Assembly (NCBI GenBank): GCA_035995165.1
Contig: DASYKU010000020.1
Span: 1 to 59,336, forward strand
From: Mycobacteriales bacterium
GTDB lineage: Bacteria > Actinomycetota > Actinomycetes > Mycobacteriales > CADCTP01
Reading direction: 5' to 3'
Length of the DNA stretch: 59,336 nt
Below are positions 9,112 through 18,699 of the stretch, piece after piece; within the stretch, counting starts at the first letter, position 1, and each line of letters opens with the position of its first letter. Both the position numbers and the translations under genes were made by a program. The notes beneath the pieces were generated by a model. The model was not told the DNA's origin. It ran no database searches and worked only from the letters and a program-made list of their open reading frames with translations.

Positions 9112-9300
9112 TCAGCGCTGGTCGTAGCTGATCAGCGGCCGGTTGACCGGCGGCGCGTCACTGTCGGACGCCGAGGAGACCAGTACGAGCGAAGCCCCGA
9201 TGGCGAGCAGACCACCGATGACGGCCGCGACCACGGCCGAGATGAGGATGGCGCCCCGGTCCTTGGGGCTGGTCCGCTCTGCACTGAGCACGTCGGCCAC
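9112..9300 (-). CDS. DUF2613 small single-pass membrane protein
   Basis: A 62-residue protein with one membrane helix (about residues 19-42, rich in Ala, Val, Ile and Gly) and a short polar C-terminus. The opening MADVL and the single helix fit the actinobacterial DUF2613 family of small secreted or membrane proteins. Its mycobacterial member (Rv0236A) lies directly beside aftD. The start lies 9 bases after the stop of the large membrane protein upstream, so the two are co-transcribed. A GTG start at 9300 is used; an in-frame GTG at 9291 is an alternative. It may be an accessory subunit of a GT-C enzyme. Confidence 0.72.
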   Translation of the reverse strand: MADVLSAERTSPKDRGAILISAVVAAVIGGLLAIGASLVLVSSASDSDAPPVNRPLISYDQR

Positions 9301-9309
9301 GCTCCCGTT

Positions 9310-10971
9310 TCAGTCGTTGGCTGCGGGCGAGCCTAGCAGCCGCGATGCACGGCTGACGATCACCGCGCCGGTGGCGAGCCCCGCCACCCCGAGCCCGAGG
9401 ATCGCCCGCCACGGCTCGTTCTCCGGGGTCGGCTCCACCTCGCCCGGCAGCTCGACGAGCAGCAGATCCGGGCTCCGGTAGAGCACCGGCAGACCGGCGA
9501 GCGCCCGCTCGGTGGCGGCCGAGTCCGGCTGGGTCCGGTGCACCACCGCGTACCGGATCCCGTTGGCCCGCAGCAGGTCCGGCAACCGCTGCCCGGCGGC
9601 GATCCCGGCCGAGATGGCCGCGGACCGGGCGTCCTCCCCTCGCACGGTCACCGCAGACAACGGCAGGTCGTCGTCGGTCAGCACCCTCCGATCGAGCAAC
9701 CGAGGCAGCGGGTCGAGCACCACTCGGTTCCCGTCCCAGTCCAACCGCCGGTACGTCCCCCACGGCAACGCGGCGACCTCCCCCGCCGGCGCCACGCTCA
9801 CCGCCGCCCGCAACTGCAACCAGTCCGCGGGGTATTCGGCGGCCGCCAAACGGCCTCCCACCCCCCAGACCAGCGTCGGCAACGCCAGCACGGGCAGCAC
9901 CCCGAGCAGCACCGCGTACGGAACGGTCGTCCGGATCGCGGCCAGCCTCGCCACCGCGTACCCGGCGGCCACCGCGACCACCAGCGCCGTCGGCGCCAGC
10001 AGCTTCTGCCCGTCCCGCAACAGCCCCCCGCCCGGCACGTGCACCACCACCAGGCGCAGCACGGCGTCCAGCCCAGGCACCGCCCCGGCCGCCGCCAGCA
10101 CCAGCCCGACCAGCCCGGCCACCACCAGCCCGGCACTCTCGTCCCACACCCGGCGGACGCCGAGCCCGAGCGCCGCCAGCACCGCCACCAGGGCAACCAG
10201 GGCCAGCGGCGAGTCCCGGCCGTCCGGAACCGTCGCCGGGTTCCAGATCCCGCCCAGCGTCAGCAGGCTCCCGGCCAACCCGAGCGGCGTGTCCGACCGG
10301 GCCGCGAACGCCGCCACGCCCGCCGGATCCGCCGGTAACCCGCCCGGCCGGACCAGCGCCGGCACCAGCCACGGCAGGTTCACCGCGACCGCGAACCCCA
10401 CCACGCCGGCCAGCCGCCCGATCCCACCCGGCCGGAGCCCGATCACCAGGACGGCCGTCCCGGTCGCGATGAGCGCCGACGTCGATCCCGCTGCCGCAGC
10501 CGCAGCCAACCAGAGCAACAGCGGACGGATCGAGTCACCGCGCCGGGCGCCCAGCGCGGCACTCACCACCCAGGGCAGAAGCGCGTACCCCAGCAGGAAA
10601 GTCCAGTGCCCGATGACCAGTCGCTCGGCCACGTACGGCGTCCAGACGTAGGCGATCGCCGCCGCAGCTGCTCCGGGAAGGGTCGGCGCCAACCGCGCCG
10701 CGCCTGCGCCCGCGAGCACGAACGCCGCCAGCAAGAGCCCGTCCTGCACGAGGACGACCGGCAGGATGTGGGCCAGCAGATCCGCCAGCAACTCCGTCGG
10801 CACGGCCCTTGGCACCGAGCCGTCGGTGCCGAGCACCGAACCCGTGATCGGCGGATCCGGCACGAAGACCATGTCGTAGGAGAGGACAACTCCTCGGCCC
10901 AGGACCGGCGCCAGCACGAGCAGGCCTATGACCAGCCCGGTCGCCGCGCCCAGCGGGCCGCGTCGGGTCAT
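9310..10971 (-). CDS. Polytopic GT-C-like membrane protein (Rv0226c-like)
   Basis: A 553-residue membrane protein with about a dozen hydrophobic helices and an acidic motif in the first outer loop (SYDMVFVPDPPITG, about residues 30-43), followed by a C-terminal extracytoplasmic part and a last helix. This resembles the membrane half of AftD-type GT-C glycosyltransferases. Size and neighbours match the conserved transmembrane protein Rv0226c. The ATG at 10971 overlaps the stop of the GT4 gene (ATGA); the longer frame upstream is a shadow. Glycosyltransferase activity is inferred from fold and context only. Confidence 0.8.
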   Translation of the reverse strand: MTRRGPLGAATGLVIGLLVLAPVLGRGVVLSYDMVFVPDPPITGSVLGTDGSVPRAVPTELLADLLAHILPVVLVQDGLLLAAFVLAGAGAARLAPTLPGAAAAAIAYVWTPYVAERLVIGHWTFLLGYALLPWVVSAALGARRGDSIRPLLLWLAAAAAAGSTSALIATGTAVLVIGLRPGGIGRLAGVVGFAVAVNLPWLVPALVRPGGLPADPAGVAAFAARSDTPLGLAGSLLTLGGIWNPATVPDGRDSPLALVALVAVLAALGLGVRRVWDESAGLVVAGLVGLVLAAAGAVPGLDAVLRLVVVHVPGGGLLRDGQKLLAPTALVVAVAAGYAVARLAAIRTTVPYAVLLGVLPVLALPTLVWGVGGRLAAAEYPADWLQLRAAVSVAPAGEVAALPWGTYRRLDWDGNRVVLDPLPRLLDRRVLTDDDLPLSAVTVRGEDARSAAISAGIAAGQRLPDLLRANGIRYAVVHRTQPDSAATERALAGLPVLYRSPDLLLVELPGEVEPTPENEPWRAILGLGVAGLATGAVIVSRASRLLGSPAAND

Positions 10972-12017
10972 CGCTCGACCGACGCCAGCGCCGCACCCAT
11001 GCGGGCGCACTGCGCGCCCAGCTCGTGATGCTCCTCCACGTACCTCCGGTTGCTCGCTCCCACCGCCGCCCGCCGCGTCGGATCGGAGAGGAACCCGATC
11101 AGCGCGTCGGCCAGCGCCTCCGCCTCGTCCACCACTCGCTCGTTCGGCGGCACCACGATCTCGTGGTTGGTGCCGCAGACCGTCGTGACCACCGGCAGCC
11201 CGCAGGCCATCGCCTCCAGGTAGGCGAGCCCGAACTGCTCCGACCACTTCCACGTCGACCGCGGCGCCGTCACGAACACCGCGGCTTCTTGCAGGACCGA
11301 AGCTACCCGGGCGGCGTCCCCGCGGCCCATGTGCTCAACACCTTGTCCTCGCACCATGGAAACCAGCGGCCCGTCCCCCAAGACTCGCAGTCGCGCGTCC
11401 GGGATCTTCGCCCGGACGAGCGCGAACGCGTCGAGCACGCGGTCGATGCCCTTGTTGGCGGCGACCGGCGACACGAAGGCGATCACCGGTTCGGCCACAA
11501 GGGCCGGCGCCGGTCGGAAGAAGGAGGTGTCGATGCCGGGCCGGACCACCCGCAGGCGGTCGTCGTCCACGCCGAGCACGCGCAGATGGTCGGCCGCGGA
11601 CTCGACCAGGCAGAGAAAGAGGTCGGCGTTGTCGAGGGACCGCCGCAACGCCGTGCGGTACGGCGGAAGTGAGTACAGCGGCTGGCGCGGGTCGTTCTCC
11701 CACGTCACCACGACCTGCCGCAGCCGGTGCCGCCGGGCGTACGCGGAGGCCTGCCCGGTGACGAGCGAGCAGAGCTCCAGCGAGCCGACCCAGTCGTACT
11801 CGGGGGTCAGGCCGTCGAGCTCCCGCACCCAGGCCAGCGCACCGGCCTCGACGAACCGCCGCACGGGCCGGCGGTACGTGGCCGGGATCCAGTCGGCCGG
11901 CGGCAGCGGCTCGGCGCCGGCGAGCGCGGTCAGCCGGGTGTCCGGCAACAGGGACAGCCAGCGCTGTTCGCGACCGGGGCGCTGGTCGGCCAGCGACGCC
12001 CAGAGCAGCCGTCTCAC
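10968..12017 (-). CDS. GT4-type glycosyltransferase
   Basis: A 349-residue GT-B glycosyltransferase with a somewhat degenerate N-terminal half and a clear donor-binding half: RVVRPGIDTSFFRP, FVSPVAANKGIDRVLDAF, RLRVLGDGPLV and EQFGLAYLEAMACGLPVV, the E-x7-E segment of GT4 enzymes. It is the middle gene of a run of four overlapping genes (AftD-like, GT2, GT4, membrane protein), each overlapping the next by 4 bp, so they are very likely one operon making one glycan. Sugar specificity is unknown. Confidence 0.88.
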   Translation of the reverse strand: MRRLLWASLADQRPGREQRWLSLLPDTRLTALAGAEPLPPADWIPATYRRPVRRFVEAGALAWVRELDGLTPEYDWVGSLELCSLVTGQASAYARRHRLRQVVVTWENDPRQPLYSLPPYRTALRRSLDNADLFLCLVESAADHLRVLGVDDDRLRVVRPGIDTSFFRPAPALVAEPVIAFVSPVAANKGIDRVLDAFALVRAKIPDARLRVLGDGPLVSMVRGQGVEHMGRGDAARVASVLQEAAVFVTAPRSTWKWSEQFGLAYLEAMACGLPVVTTVCGTNHEIVVPPNERVVDEAEALADALIGFLSDPTRRAAVGASNRRYVEEHHELGAQCARMGAALASVER

Positions 12018-12814
12018 CGGCGGCGGCCGAGCTGGTAGCCGACGACGTAGGCAGCCGCCTCGAGCGCCCGCATCAGCAGCATTCCACCTGTCCGGACAGG
12101 ATGCCGGGCGAGCATGCGGCGATGGCGGATCAGCGCCTGCAGCGTGCCGGCTCCCTGGCCGGCCAATGCGCCCGGGTTCTTCGCCGCGAACGCCGGCAGG
12201 CTGCGGCCGTAGTAGACGCGCTTGGTCAGGACCGAGCGCAACGTCAGGCGGCCTTCGTCATGCACGATGAAGACGTCCGGGCACAGCGCGGTGCGGGTGC
12301 CGGACCTCCGCAGCCGCAGCCGCAGGTCGGTGTCTTCGGGTCCCGCCATCGCCGGGTCGAACTCCGCGTCCCCCAGCAGCAACTCCCGGCGCAGCAGGCG
12401 CGGGTTGTGCAGCGACGGATCGTCGACGTAGCAGGCCCGTTCGAGCGCGCGACAGGCCGTCCAGAATCCGGGACCGACGCTCACCTCCGGAATCGCGACG
12501 GCATCGGCCTGCTCGAACCGGGCGGTCGCCAGCGCGGCGGACACGGTCTCCGGCGGCAGGACCATGTCGGAGTCGATCCACAGCACCCAGTCGGTCGCCG
12601 TGAGCCGGACACCGATGTTGCGCTGGGCGCTGCGTTCCGGACCGCCACGCACGGCCATGTCGGCCAGTCGCCCGGCCAGCTCGTACGTGCCGTCAGTGCT
12701 GTCGTTATCGACCACGACCAGCTCGACCGGGACGTCCTGGGCACGGATGGACTCGAGGCAGGCGGCCAGCGTCCGCATCGAGTCACGGGTCGGCACCACC
12801 ACCGTGACACTCAC
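12014..12814 (-). CDS. GT2 family glycosyltransferase
   Basis: A 266-residue GT-A glycosyltransferase. It starts VSVTVVVPTRDSMRTLAACL and has the nucleotide-binding VVVDNDSTDGTYELA, the metal-binding WIDSDMVLPPE (DxD-type) and the acceptor-side GPEDTDLRLRLRRSG. The GTG at 12814 is chosen because it overlaps the TGA of the upstream AftD-like gene and places the first beta strand right at the N-terminus; the ATG of the longer frame lies deep inside that gene. A soluble or membrane-associated cytoplasmic enzyme acting with its operon partners is likely. Confidence 0.9.
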   Translation of the reverse strand: MSVTVVVPTRDSMRTLAACLESIRAQDVPVELVVVDNDSTDGTYELAGRLADMAVRGGPERSAQRNIGVRLTATDWVLWIDSDMVLPPETVSAALATARFEQADAVAIPEVSVGPGFWTACRALERACYVDDPSLHNPRLLRRELLLGDAEFDPAMAGPEDTDLRLRLRRSGTRTALCPDVFIVHDEGRLTLRSVLTKRVYYGRSLPAFAAKNPGALAGQGAGTLQALIRHRRMLARHPVRTGGMLLMRALEAAAYVVGYQLGRRR

Positions 12815-15800
12815 CGGTTCCGCCCGCCCCGGTCCGCGCGATCGGCCCGGAGCACGCCGACGAGGAGAAGAAGCAGACCGAGCGCCGCCAGCCGTCCGGG
12901 CCAGGGGTCGCCGAGCACGATCGTGGCCGTGATCCGGCCGCCGGTGTCGGGCCGGAGGACGAGCCAGACCACTGGCACCGCGAGCAGGACCACGACCGCG
13001 GCGGCGATCAGCGACTGCGGCCGGGCCGGCCGGACCAGCTGCCAGAACGCCAGCAGCAGCGCCGGGACTGCCAGCCAGATCCCGCCCACGGCCCATGCCA
13101 GCAGCACTGCTCCGGCCCATAGTGCGAGTGATCGCCACCGGGCCCATCGGGCGCTGCGGGGCCGGCCCCAGGAGCCCGGCCTCCACCGCGACCGGCCGCG
13201 CGCCTCCGCGGTCTCCGCCTCGCGGCCGGGCACGGGCACCCCGCCGCCACCGGAGCCCGGAGGACCGACCGGGCGCAACGCGACGAGTAGTGCGCTGCCC
13301 AGCGCCACCACCCCCGACCCGACGACCGCGGCGTCGGTCGCGGTCTGCCCGGTGTACCGCACCGAGATCGCGTGGTCGCCCGGGGCGTCCACCCGCCAGC
13401 CGGCGGAATATCCGTCCAGCGCGATCGGCGGTCCCAGATCATGACCGTCCAGGGTGGCCCGCCAGTGCGGGTCCAGGGCCTGCCCGGTGACGAGGAAGTA
13501 CGGCTGGGTCGCACCGCTGACGTGCGCGGTGAACCGCGGTCCCCGGCCCTCGGAGACCTGGACCGCAGGGCCGGCGGGGGCCGGCGCGGCCGCGCCGAGC
13601 GGATCGCGCAGCACCAGCTCGTCCGCGGTCCAGCCCGGCACCGGCAGGAGCCGGTGCTGACCCGCGCTGACCGGCAACCGGCCGCAGCCGACCCATCGCA
13701 CCGGGTCGGCGGACAGGATCGGGTGCGGCGGCCGCATCAGCACCGGCGTGCCGTCGAGGGTGGCGACCGGAACGCAGGCCCGTGCCGACCGGCCGCCGGA
13801 GAACGGCATGCTCGCTCCACCGAAGCCGACCTCCGCGATGCGCACGGCACCGGCCGGGTTGCCGGTCAGCGTGGCCAGCACGGTGACCCGCACCCGGGAG
13901 GCGACCTGGGCCGGCACCGGGATCCGCGTCGTCCGCGGACCCAGGTCGGCCACGATCTGAGGACCACCGTCCAGGCTGATCCCGACCCGGGTGATCCGGT
14001 CGAGCGACTCGGGACGCCCCGGCCCGGTCAGCGTCAGGCTGACCGAATTGACCCGGCGGGCCGGCGCGCTGATCGTCAGCGACTGGCCGACGACCGGACC
14101 GGCCGGCGCCCAGGCCGTGTCGGTGCGACCGTCGACCGCCTGCGAGGCCCGGACGGTGGGCAACCCGAAGGCGCGCGAGCTCGAAGTCGCCCGCACCGGG
14201 CCGTAGGCACCGGCGAGCACGTCCAGGTCCCGCTCGGACAGCTGCGGGCCGACCCGGATGGTTCCGGAGAGCCGGTAGTCCCGCGCCACCGGGGCGGCGA
14301 TGTCCCGGCTCAGCCCGGTCTCCTCGTCGTCGGCGGCCGGCGTGGTCCCGCGGACCCGGGTCAGGACCATGTCGATCGGCGTCCGGTCCAGCGCCGCCCG
14401 TCCGGCCGGGTCCAGGCCCGCGACAAGGCCGTCCATCGTTCGCGGCGTCCGGGCCACCCGCGTGAGCTGGACGCCGGGGATCTGCACCTCTTGCACGCCG
14501 ACCAGGTTGAAGCCGGTCCCGGTCACCCCGAGCACGGTGATCTTGACCGAGTCCGCGATCGTGCGCCGAGGCAACGTCAGCTCGGCCGCGCCGGATGCAT
14601 CGACTGCACGATCCGCACTGACCCCGCCGACCTCGATGCGGACCTTCGCTATCCGCTGGGCGTCGGCCGTCCGAACCCGGACGGTCACCTTCGGCACCAG
14701 CCGGCTCTGGTCGAAGTGGACCGAGAGGGACTGGCCGACGGCCCGGCCGAAGTCGCCGAACAGCCAGCCGGTGTCCGGGTCGCCGTCCACCGCGTTCTCC
14801 GGCGCGCCGGAGGCGACCGGACCGAACACCGAGCCGACGTCGGTCGCGGTGACCGAGCCGCCGGCGACCTCCAAGACGGTCTGCCGGTCCGGGTCGAACA
14901 ACGTACGGGTGCCGCCCGGGTCCGTGTCGGCCGGCAGCAGCGGACCCTGGCTGCCGCCGAGCCGGCCGGCCGCGGTGCTGCGCCGCCGGTTGGTGTCGGT
15001 CAGCACCACCCGTCCGACCTCGCCGCGATCCAGCATCGCGGCCAGGTCGCCACTGCTCAGATCGCCCAAGTAGCGGAACGGGCGGGTCCCGTTCAGCAGC
15101 CCGGCTCCCGCCAGCGGGGCGACGGCGAACCCGTCGCCGTCGACGAGCACGGTCCCCGCGGCGGCTTCGGTACGCACCACCGGTTGGGGCCCGGCGACCG
15201 CGTAGTGCTGCAGCGGCGGCAGCGAGGCCTCGGCGAAGGACAACGAGGGGTAGGTCGGGGACACCGTGTTCTCGCCCGGCGCTCCGTAGTTCCCGCGCGG
15301 CACCAGCCCTCGGTCGGCATTGACCTGGCCCTGCAGGACCTCCGGGCGGGCGCCGCCGACGTCCTCCCAGACCGTGTCGTTGCGTACGAGCAGGTCGCGG
15401 ACCCCGAGGTAGCGGGCGGTGGCCGACAACGCCCCCGGCGGCAGCGAGCCCTCCTGCAACTGCACGTCGGTGGCCGCGAGCAGGTTCGCGGCCTCTGGGG
15501 TGGTGACGGGGATGACCGTGCGCAGCAGGGCAGGACGGGACAGCACCGACGGGGCCAGGTCGTCCGGCCGCGACTGCGACCAGCGGTACTGGGAGAGCAC
15601 CTCCCCGGGGACGAACCAGACCCGCTGGTCGGAGGGCCCGCGGTCGAGGTCGGCCGCGGCCGACTTCCAGTAGTCCGGCAGATCGACCGTGCTGGTGTAG
15701 AGACCGCCCGTCCAGGCCGGCACCGTCGCACCGGCCAGCACCACGGTCAGGGCCAGGACCACGAGGGTGCGCCGCTCCGGGTCGCGCCATCGACGCAGCG

Positions 15801-17073
15801 CCGCCGCCGTGCCGGCGGCGAGCAGCAGCGCCGTGCCCAGCACCAGCAGAGAACCGATCTTGTTGGTGGTACGGAATGCGCCAGCGCCCGGAACGGTGTC
15901 GAAGGTCCAGCGCAGCGCGCGGCCGAACGCGGTCGGCGCGGCCGGCGGGTGCACCCCGACCATGACCGGCACCGCGACCACGACGAGCAGCAGGCCGAGC
16001 CTGCGTACGGTGCCGCGAGCCAGCAGAGCCGCGGCCGCTCCCAGCGCCGGCAGGGCGAAGCTGAGCAGCACCACGACCGGGTCGTTGAGATAGCCGGTCC
16101 ACTGCGGCACCCAGGCGCCGTCCGGGCCGGAGCCGTAGAGCGGCCAGAGGCCGAGCCCCCGCAGCACCTCGGCCGCGGACGACGGGCCGGAGATCCCCTC
16201 CAGCGTCTCGGAGTTCTGCACGACCACGGCCCCGGCGTGCAGCGCCAGCACCGACGGGACGACCCAGTACGCCGACAGCGCCGCCACGAGCACCGCGCAC
16301 CGGCCCAGCACCGCGAGCACCGGTCGCCAGGACAGCCCGTCCGCGCGCCGGACCACCAGCGCGACCACCGGCACCGCGACCAACTGCAACAGCGGCACGA
16401 CGCCGGCGTTCATCCCGCTCGCGGCGGCGAACGCCAGCGCGAACGCGGCCGGCCAGCGCCAGCGCGCTGCCCGGGCCCGCCAGCCCCGCCCCGGTATCGG
16501 CGACCGCAGCGCGCGGACGAGGAACACCAGCTGCCAGGGCAACACGGCCCAGGGCAGCAGGATGGCCTGGGTGCCGCCGGCCACCACCACGTAGGGGTTG
16601 GCCACGAACGTCGTCCCGGCGACCAGCGGGCCGGCCGCCTCCGCGTCGGGCTCGACGGTGTCCGCGACCGGCCGCAACGCCCGGTAGAGCCGGGCCGCGC
16701 CCCAGGCCCCGACCACGACGAGCAGGAACCGCAGCACCCGTACGGACAGGGCGGGCGAGATCCCGACCGACTGGATCAGTCCGATCGCGACGGCGACCGG
16801 GACCAGGCCCACGTTGAAGCTGGGGAAGCCGAGCTGCGGATTCTCCTGCCAGGCCGACAGGTACGCCGCAGCGGTGCGCCAGGGCGCGAAGTAGAGCTCC
16901 GGCTTGGCGTCCGCGGCGAACGACCCGGCGCTGCTGCCGAAGGTCACGGCGATCAGCAGCAGCCACAACCCGGCCGCGACGTACACCGGCCAGCCGACGC
17001 GACGACGCGGACGGGCCCCTGGCTCGTCGCCGCCCGCCGCGGCGGCCCGGTCGGCCATGTCCACCGCGCTCAC
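12811..17073 (-). CDS. Second AftD-like (DUF3367) GT-C arabinosyltransferase paralog
   Basis: A giant protein of 1420 residues with the AftD plan: an N-terminal GT-C membrane region (first outer loop with FAADAKPELYFAPW), a long extracytoplasmic part with repeated discoidin-like modules (around GAPENAVDGDPDTGWLFGD and RASQAVDGRTDTAWAPAGP), and two or more C-terminal helices. It is clearly a paralog of the AftD protein at 1885-6030 but diverged, with a different first loop. It heads an operon with GT2, GT4 and a membrane protein, and is divergent from a flippase across 200 bp. It probably transfers a lipid-linked pentose or other sugar outside the membrane; the exact sugar is inferred. Confidence 0.85.
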   Translation of the reverse strand: MSAVDMADRAAAAGGDEPGARPRRRVGWPVYVAAGLWLLLIAVTFGSSAGSFAADAKPELYFAPWRTAAAYLSAWQENPQLGFPSFNVGLVPVAVAIGLIQSVGISPALSVRVLRFLLVVVGAWGAARLYRALRPVADTVEPDAEAAGPLVAGTTFVANPYVVVAGGTQAILLPWAVLPWQLVFLVRALRSPIPGRGWRARAARWRWPAAFALAFAAASGMNAGVVPLLQLVAVPVVALVVRRADGLSWRPVLAVLGRCAVLVAALSAYWVVPSVLALHAGAVVVQNSETLEGISGPSSAAEVLRGLGLWPLYGSGPDGAWVPQWTGYLNDPVVVLLSFALPALGAAAALLARGTVRRLGLLLVVVAVPVMVGVHPPAAPTAFGRALRWTFDTVPGAGAFRTTNKIGSLLVLGTALLLAAGTAAALRRWRDPERRTLVVLALTVVLAGATVPAWTGGLYTSTVDLPDYWKSAAADLDRGPSDQRVWFVPGEVLSQYRWSQSRPDDLAPSVLSRPALLRTVIPVTTPEAANLLAATDVQLQEGSLPPGALSATARYLGVRDLLVRNDTVWEDVGGARPEVLQGQVNADRGLVPRGNYGAPGENTVSPTYPSLSFAEASLPPLQHYAVAGPQPVVRTEAAAGTVLVDGDGFAVAPLAGAGLLNGTRPFRYLGDLSSGDLAAMLDRGEVGRVVLTDTNRRRSTAAGRLGGSQGPLLPADTDPGGTRTLFDPDRQTVLEVAGGSVTATDVGSVFGPVASGAPENAVDGDPDTGWLFGDFGRAVGQSLSVHFDQSRLVPKVTVRVRTADAQRIAKVRIEVGGVSADRAVDASGAAELTLPRRTIADSVKITVLGVTGTGFNLVGVQEVQIPGVQLTRVARTPRTMDGLVAGLDPAGRAALDRTPIDMVLTRVRGTTPAADDEETGLSRDIAAPVARDYRLSGTIRVGPQLSERDLDVLAGAYGPVRATSSSRAFGLPTVRASQAVDGRTDTAWAPAGPVVGQSLTISAPARRVNSVSLTLTGPGRPESLDRITRVGISLDGGPQIVADLGPRTTRIPVPAQVASRVRVTVLATLTGNPAGAVRIAEVGFGGASMPFSGGRSARACVPVATLDGTPVLMRPPHPILSADPVRWVGCGRLPVSAGQHRLLPVPGWTADELVLRDPLGAAAPAPAGPAVQVSEGRGPRFTAHVSGATQPYFLVTGQALDPHWRATLDGHDLGPPIALDGYSAGWRVDAPGDHAISVRYTGQTATDAAVVGSGVVALGSALLVALRPVGPPGSGGGGVPVPGREAETAEARGRSRWRPGSWGRPRSARWARWRSLALWAGAVLLAWAVGGIWLAVPALLLAFWQLVRPARPQSLIAAAVVVLLAVPVVWLVLRPDTGGRITATIVLGDPWPGRLAALGLLLLLVGVLRADRADRGGRNR

Positions 17074-17275
17074 GACACCTCCGCCGGGCGCACCCGATCG
17101 CGGACCTCACGACAGGCCCTCTGGACTGGGCTCGGACAGCGTAGACGGGCGGCCGGATCCACGAGAGAGGCACCGTCCGGGCCGACTCCGTCCCGGAACG
17201 GGCGGACCGGGACGGAGCGGTCGGTAGCCTCGGCAGACGCCGACCCGACCGGGGCGGCGACGGACGGAGGTGCGG

Positions 17276-18688
17276 ATGGGTACCGGCCGCGCCGTCCGCC
17301 ACCGGTCCGGCGGCCTGACCAGCGGCGTGATCCTCGGCGTGGCCAGCGGGATCGCCACCGCGCTCGGCTACCTGTTCACCGCCGTCCTGGCCCGGTCGTT
17401 CACGGCCTCGGACTACGGCGCCCTGGTCGCGCTGCTCGGTGCCGGCTTGATCGGCACGATCCCCGCCGCCGGGTTCCAGTACGTGGTGGCCCGCCGTACG
17501 GTCGCGCTCGGCCTCCCGCCGGGTCGCAACGACGGGTCGTCGCTACGGCTGTCCGGCTTCGCCGGGATCGGCCTGCTGGCGATCGGGGCCGCGGTGACCG
17601 TGCCGGCCCGGTCCTGGCTGCACCTCGACGGAGCGCAGCCGATGCTCGCGCTGGCGGTGTCGCTCGTCCCGCTCACGCTGGCCGGCGCGTTCCAGGGCGC
17701 GCTGCTCGGGCACCGGCGGTTCGCCGCCCTCGGCGCGATGTACGTGGCCAGCGCGCTGACCCGGCTCGCTGCCGGGGTGGCCACCGCGCTGGCCGGCTGG
17801 GGCGTGACCGGCGCATTCTGGGCGCTGGCCGGCGCGGCGGTGTTGAGCACCGGCTTCGGCTGGCTGCTGACCGGGATGCGGTCCTGGGCTCCGGCCGGCA
17901 CCGGCACGGCGACGCTGGCCCGGGAGATCCTGCAGGCCTGCTCGACGGTGGCCGGCATCCTCGTGCTGACGAACACGGATGTCCTGCTGGCCCGGCACTA
18001 CCTCGACGCCGAGACCTCCGGGGCGTACGGCGTGGCCTCGCTGTTCGCAAAGGCGATGCTGTGGGGATCGCAGTTCGTCGTGCAGGCGGCGTACCCGGCG
18101 CTGGCCGCGATGCAGGGACGCCGCCGGCTGCTCGTACGCACGCTGGCCGCGACCGCCGGGCTCGGCCTGCTCGGCATCGCCGGCACGGCACTGGCCGGCC
18201 GCCCGCTGGTGCGGCTGGCCACGGGCAGCGGCTACGGCCTCGGGACGGGGACGCTGGTCGCGTTCGCGGTCCTCGGGGTCGTGTGGGCGCTGACGCAGGT
18301 GCTGCTGCTGGCCGCGGTGGCGGTCGGCGACCGCCGGCCGAGCCGGCTGCTGTGGGGGCTGATCGTGGCCGAGGCCGCGGTGGTCGCCGCGGGGCCGCAC
18401 AACTCCCCCGGCGAGATCCTGGCGGTCTGTACGGTCGGCGTCCTGCTGTTCGGCGGGCTGATCGCGGCGCTCGAGTGGTCCGCCCGCGGTGCCGGCCCGC
18501 CGGCACCGGTTCCGGTCTCAGCAGCCGACCCGACCCCGCCCGCCGCCCCGCTGTCCGCCGCCCCGTCCGACCACCCGGAGGAAGACGAGGGGAACGGGCC
18601 CGCCGCCACGGCGAGCGGGCCGGCGGTGGGCGGTGCGGCGGTGGCTCGGGGTGGGACGGCGGATCGACCCGAGCCGTCGTCCCGGTAG
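17276..18688 (+). CDS. Wzx-type polysaccharide flippase
   Basis: A polytopic protein of about 470 residues of the MOP/Wzx (polysaccharide biosynthesis) superfamily. It has about 12 hydrophobic helices, and its start (GVILGVASGIATALGYLFTA, then VLARSFTASDYGALVAL) is typical. The C-terminal 80 or so residues are a disordered Pro/Ala-rich cytoplasmic tail. It should move lipid-linked oligosaccharides across the membrane for the enzymes encoded beside it. The ATG at 17276 sits five bases after GGAGG; a GTG at 17270 is the alternative. It is divergent from the AftD paralog and followed by a methyltransferase gene. Confidence 0.88.
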   Translation: MGTGRAVRHRSGGLTSGVILGVASGIATALGYLFTAVLARSFTASDYGALVALLGAGLIGTIPAAGFQYVVARRTVALGLPPGRNDGSSLRLSGFAGIGLLAIGAAVTVPARSWLHLDGAQPMLALAVSLVPLTLAGAFQGALLGHRRFAALGAMYVASALTRLAAGVATALAGWGVTGAFWALAGAAVLSTGFGWLLTGMRSWAPAGTGTATLAREILQACSTVAGILVLTNTDVLLARHYLDAETSGAYGVASLFAKAMLWGSQFVVQAAYPALAAMQGRRRLLVRTLAATAGLGLLGIAGTALAGRPLVRLATGSGYGLGTGTLVAFAVLGVVWALTQVLLLAAVAVGDRRPSRLLWGLIVAEAAVVAAGPHNSPGEILAVCTVGVLLFGGLIAALEWSARGAGPPAPVPVSAADPTPPAAPLSAAPSDHPEEDEGNGPAATASGPAVGGAAVARGGTADRPEPSSR

Positions 18689-18699
18689 GGTCCGCCGCC

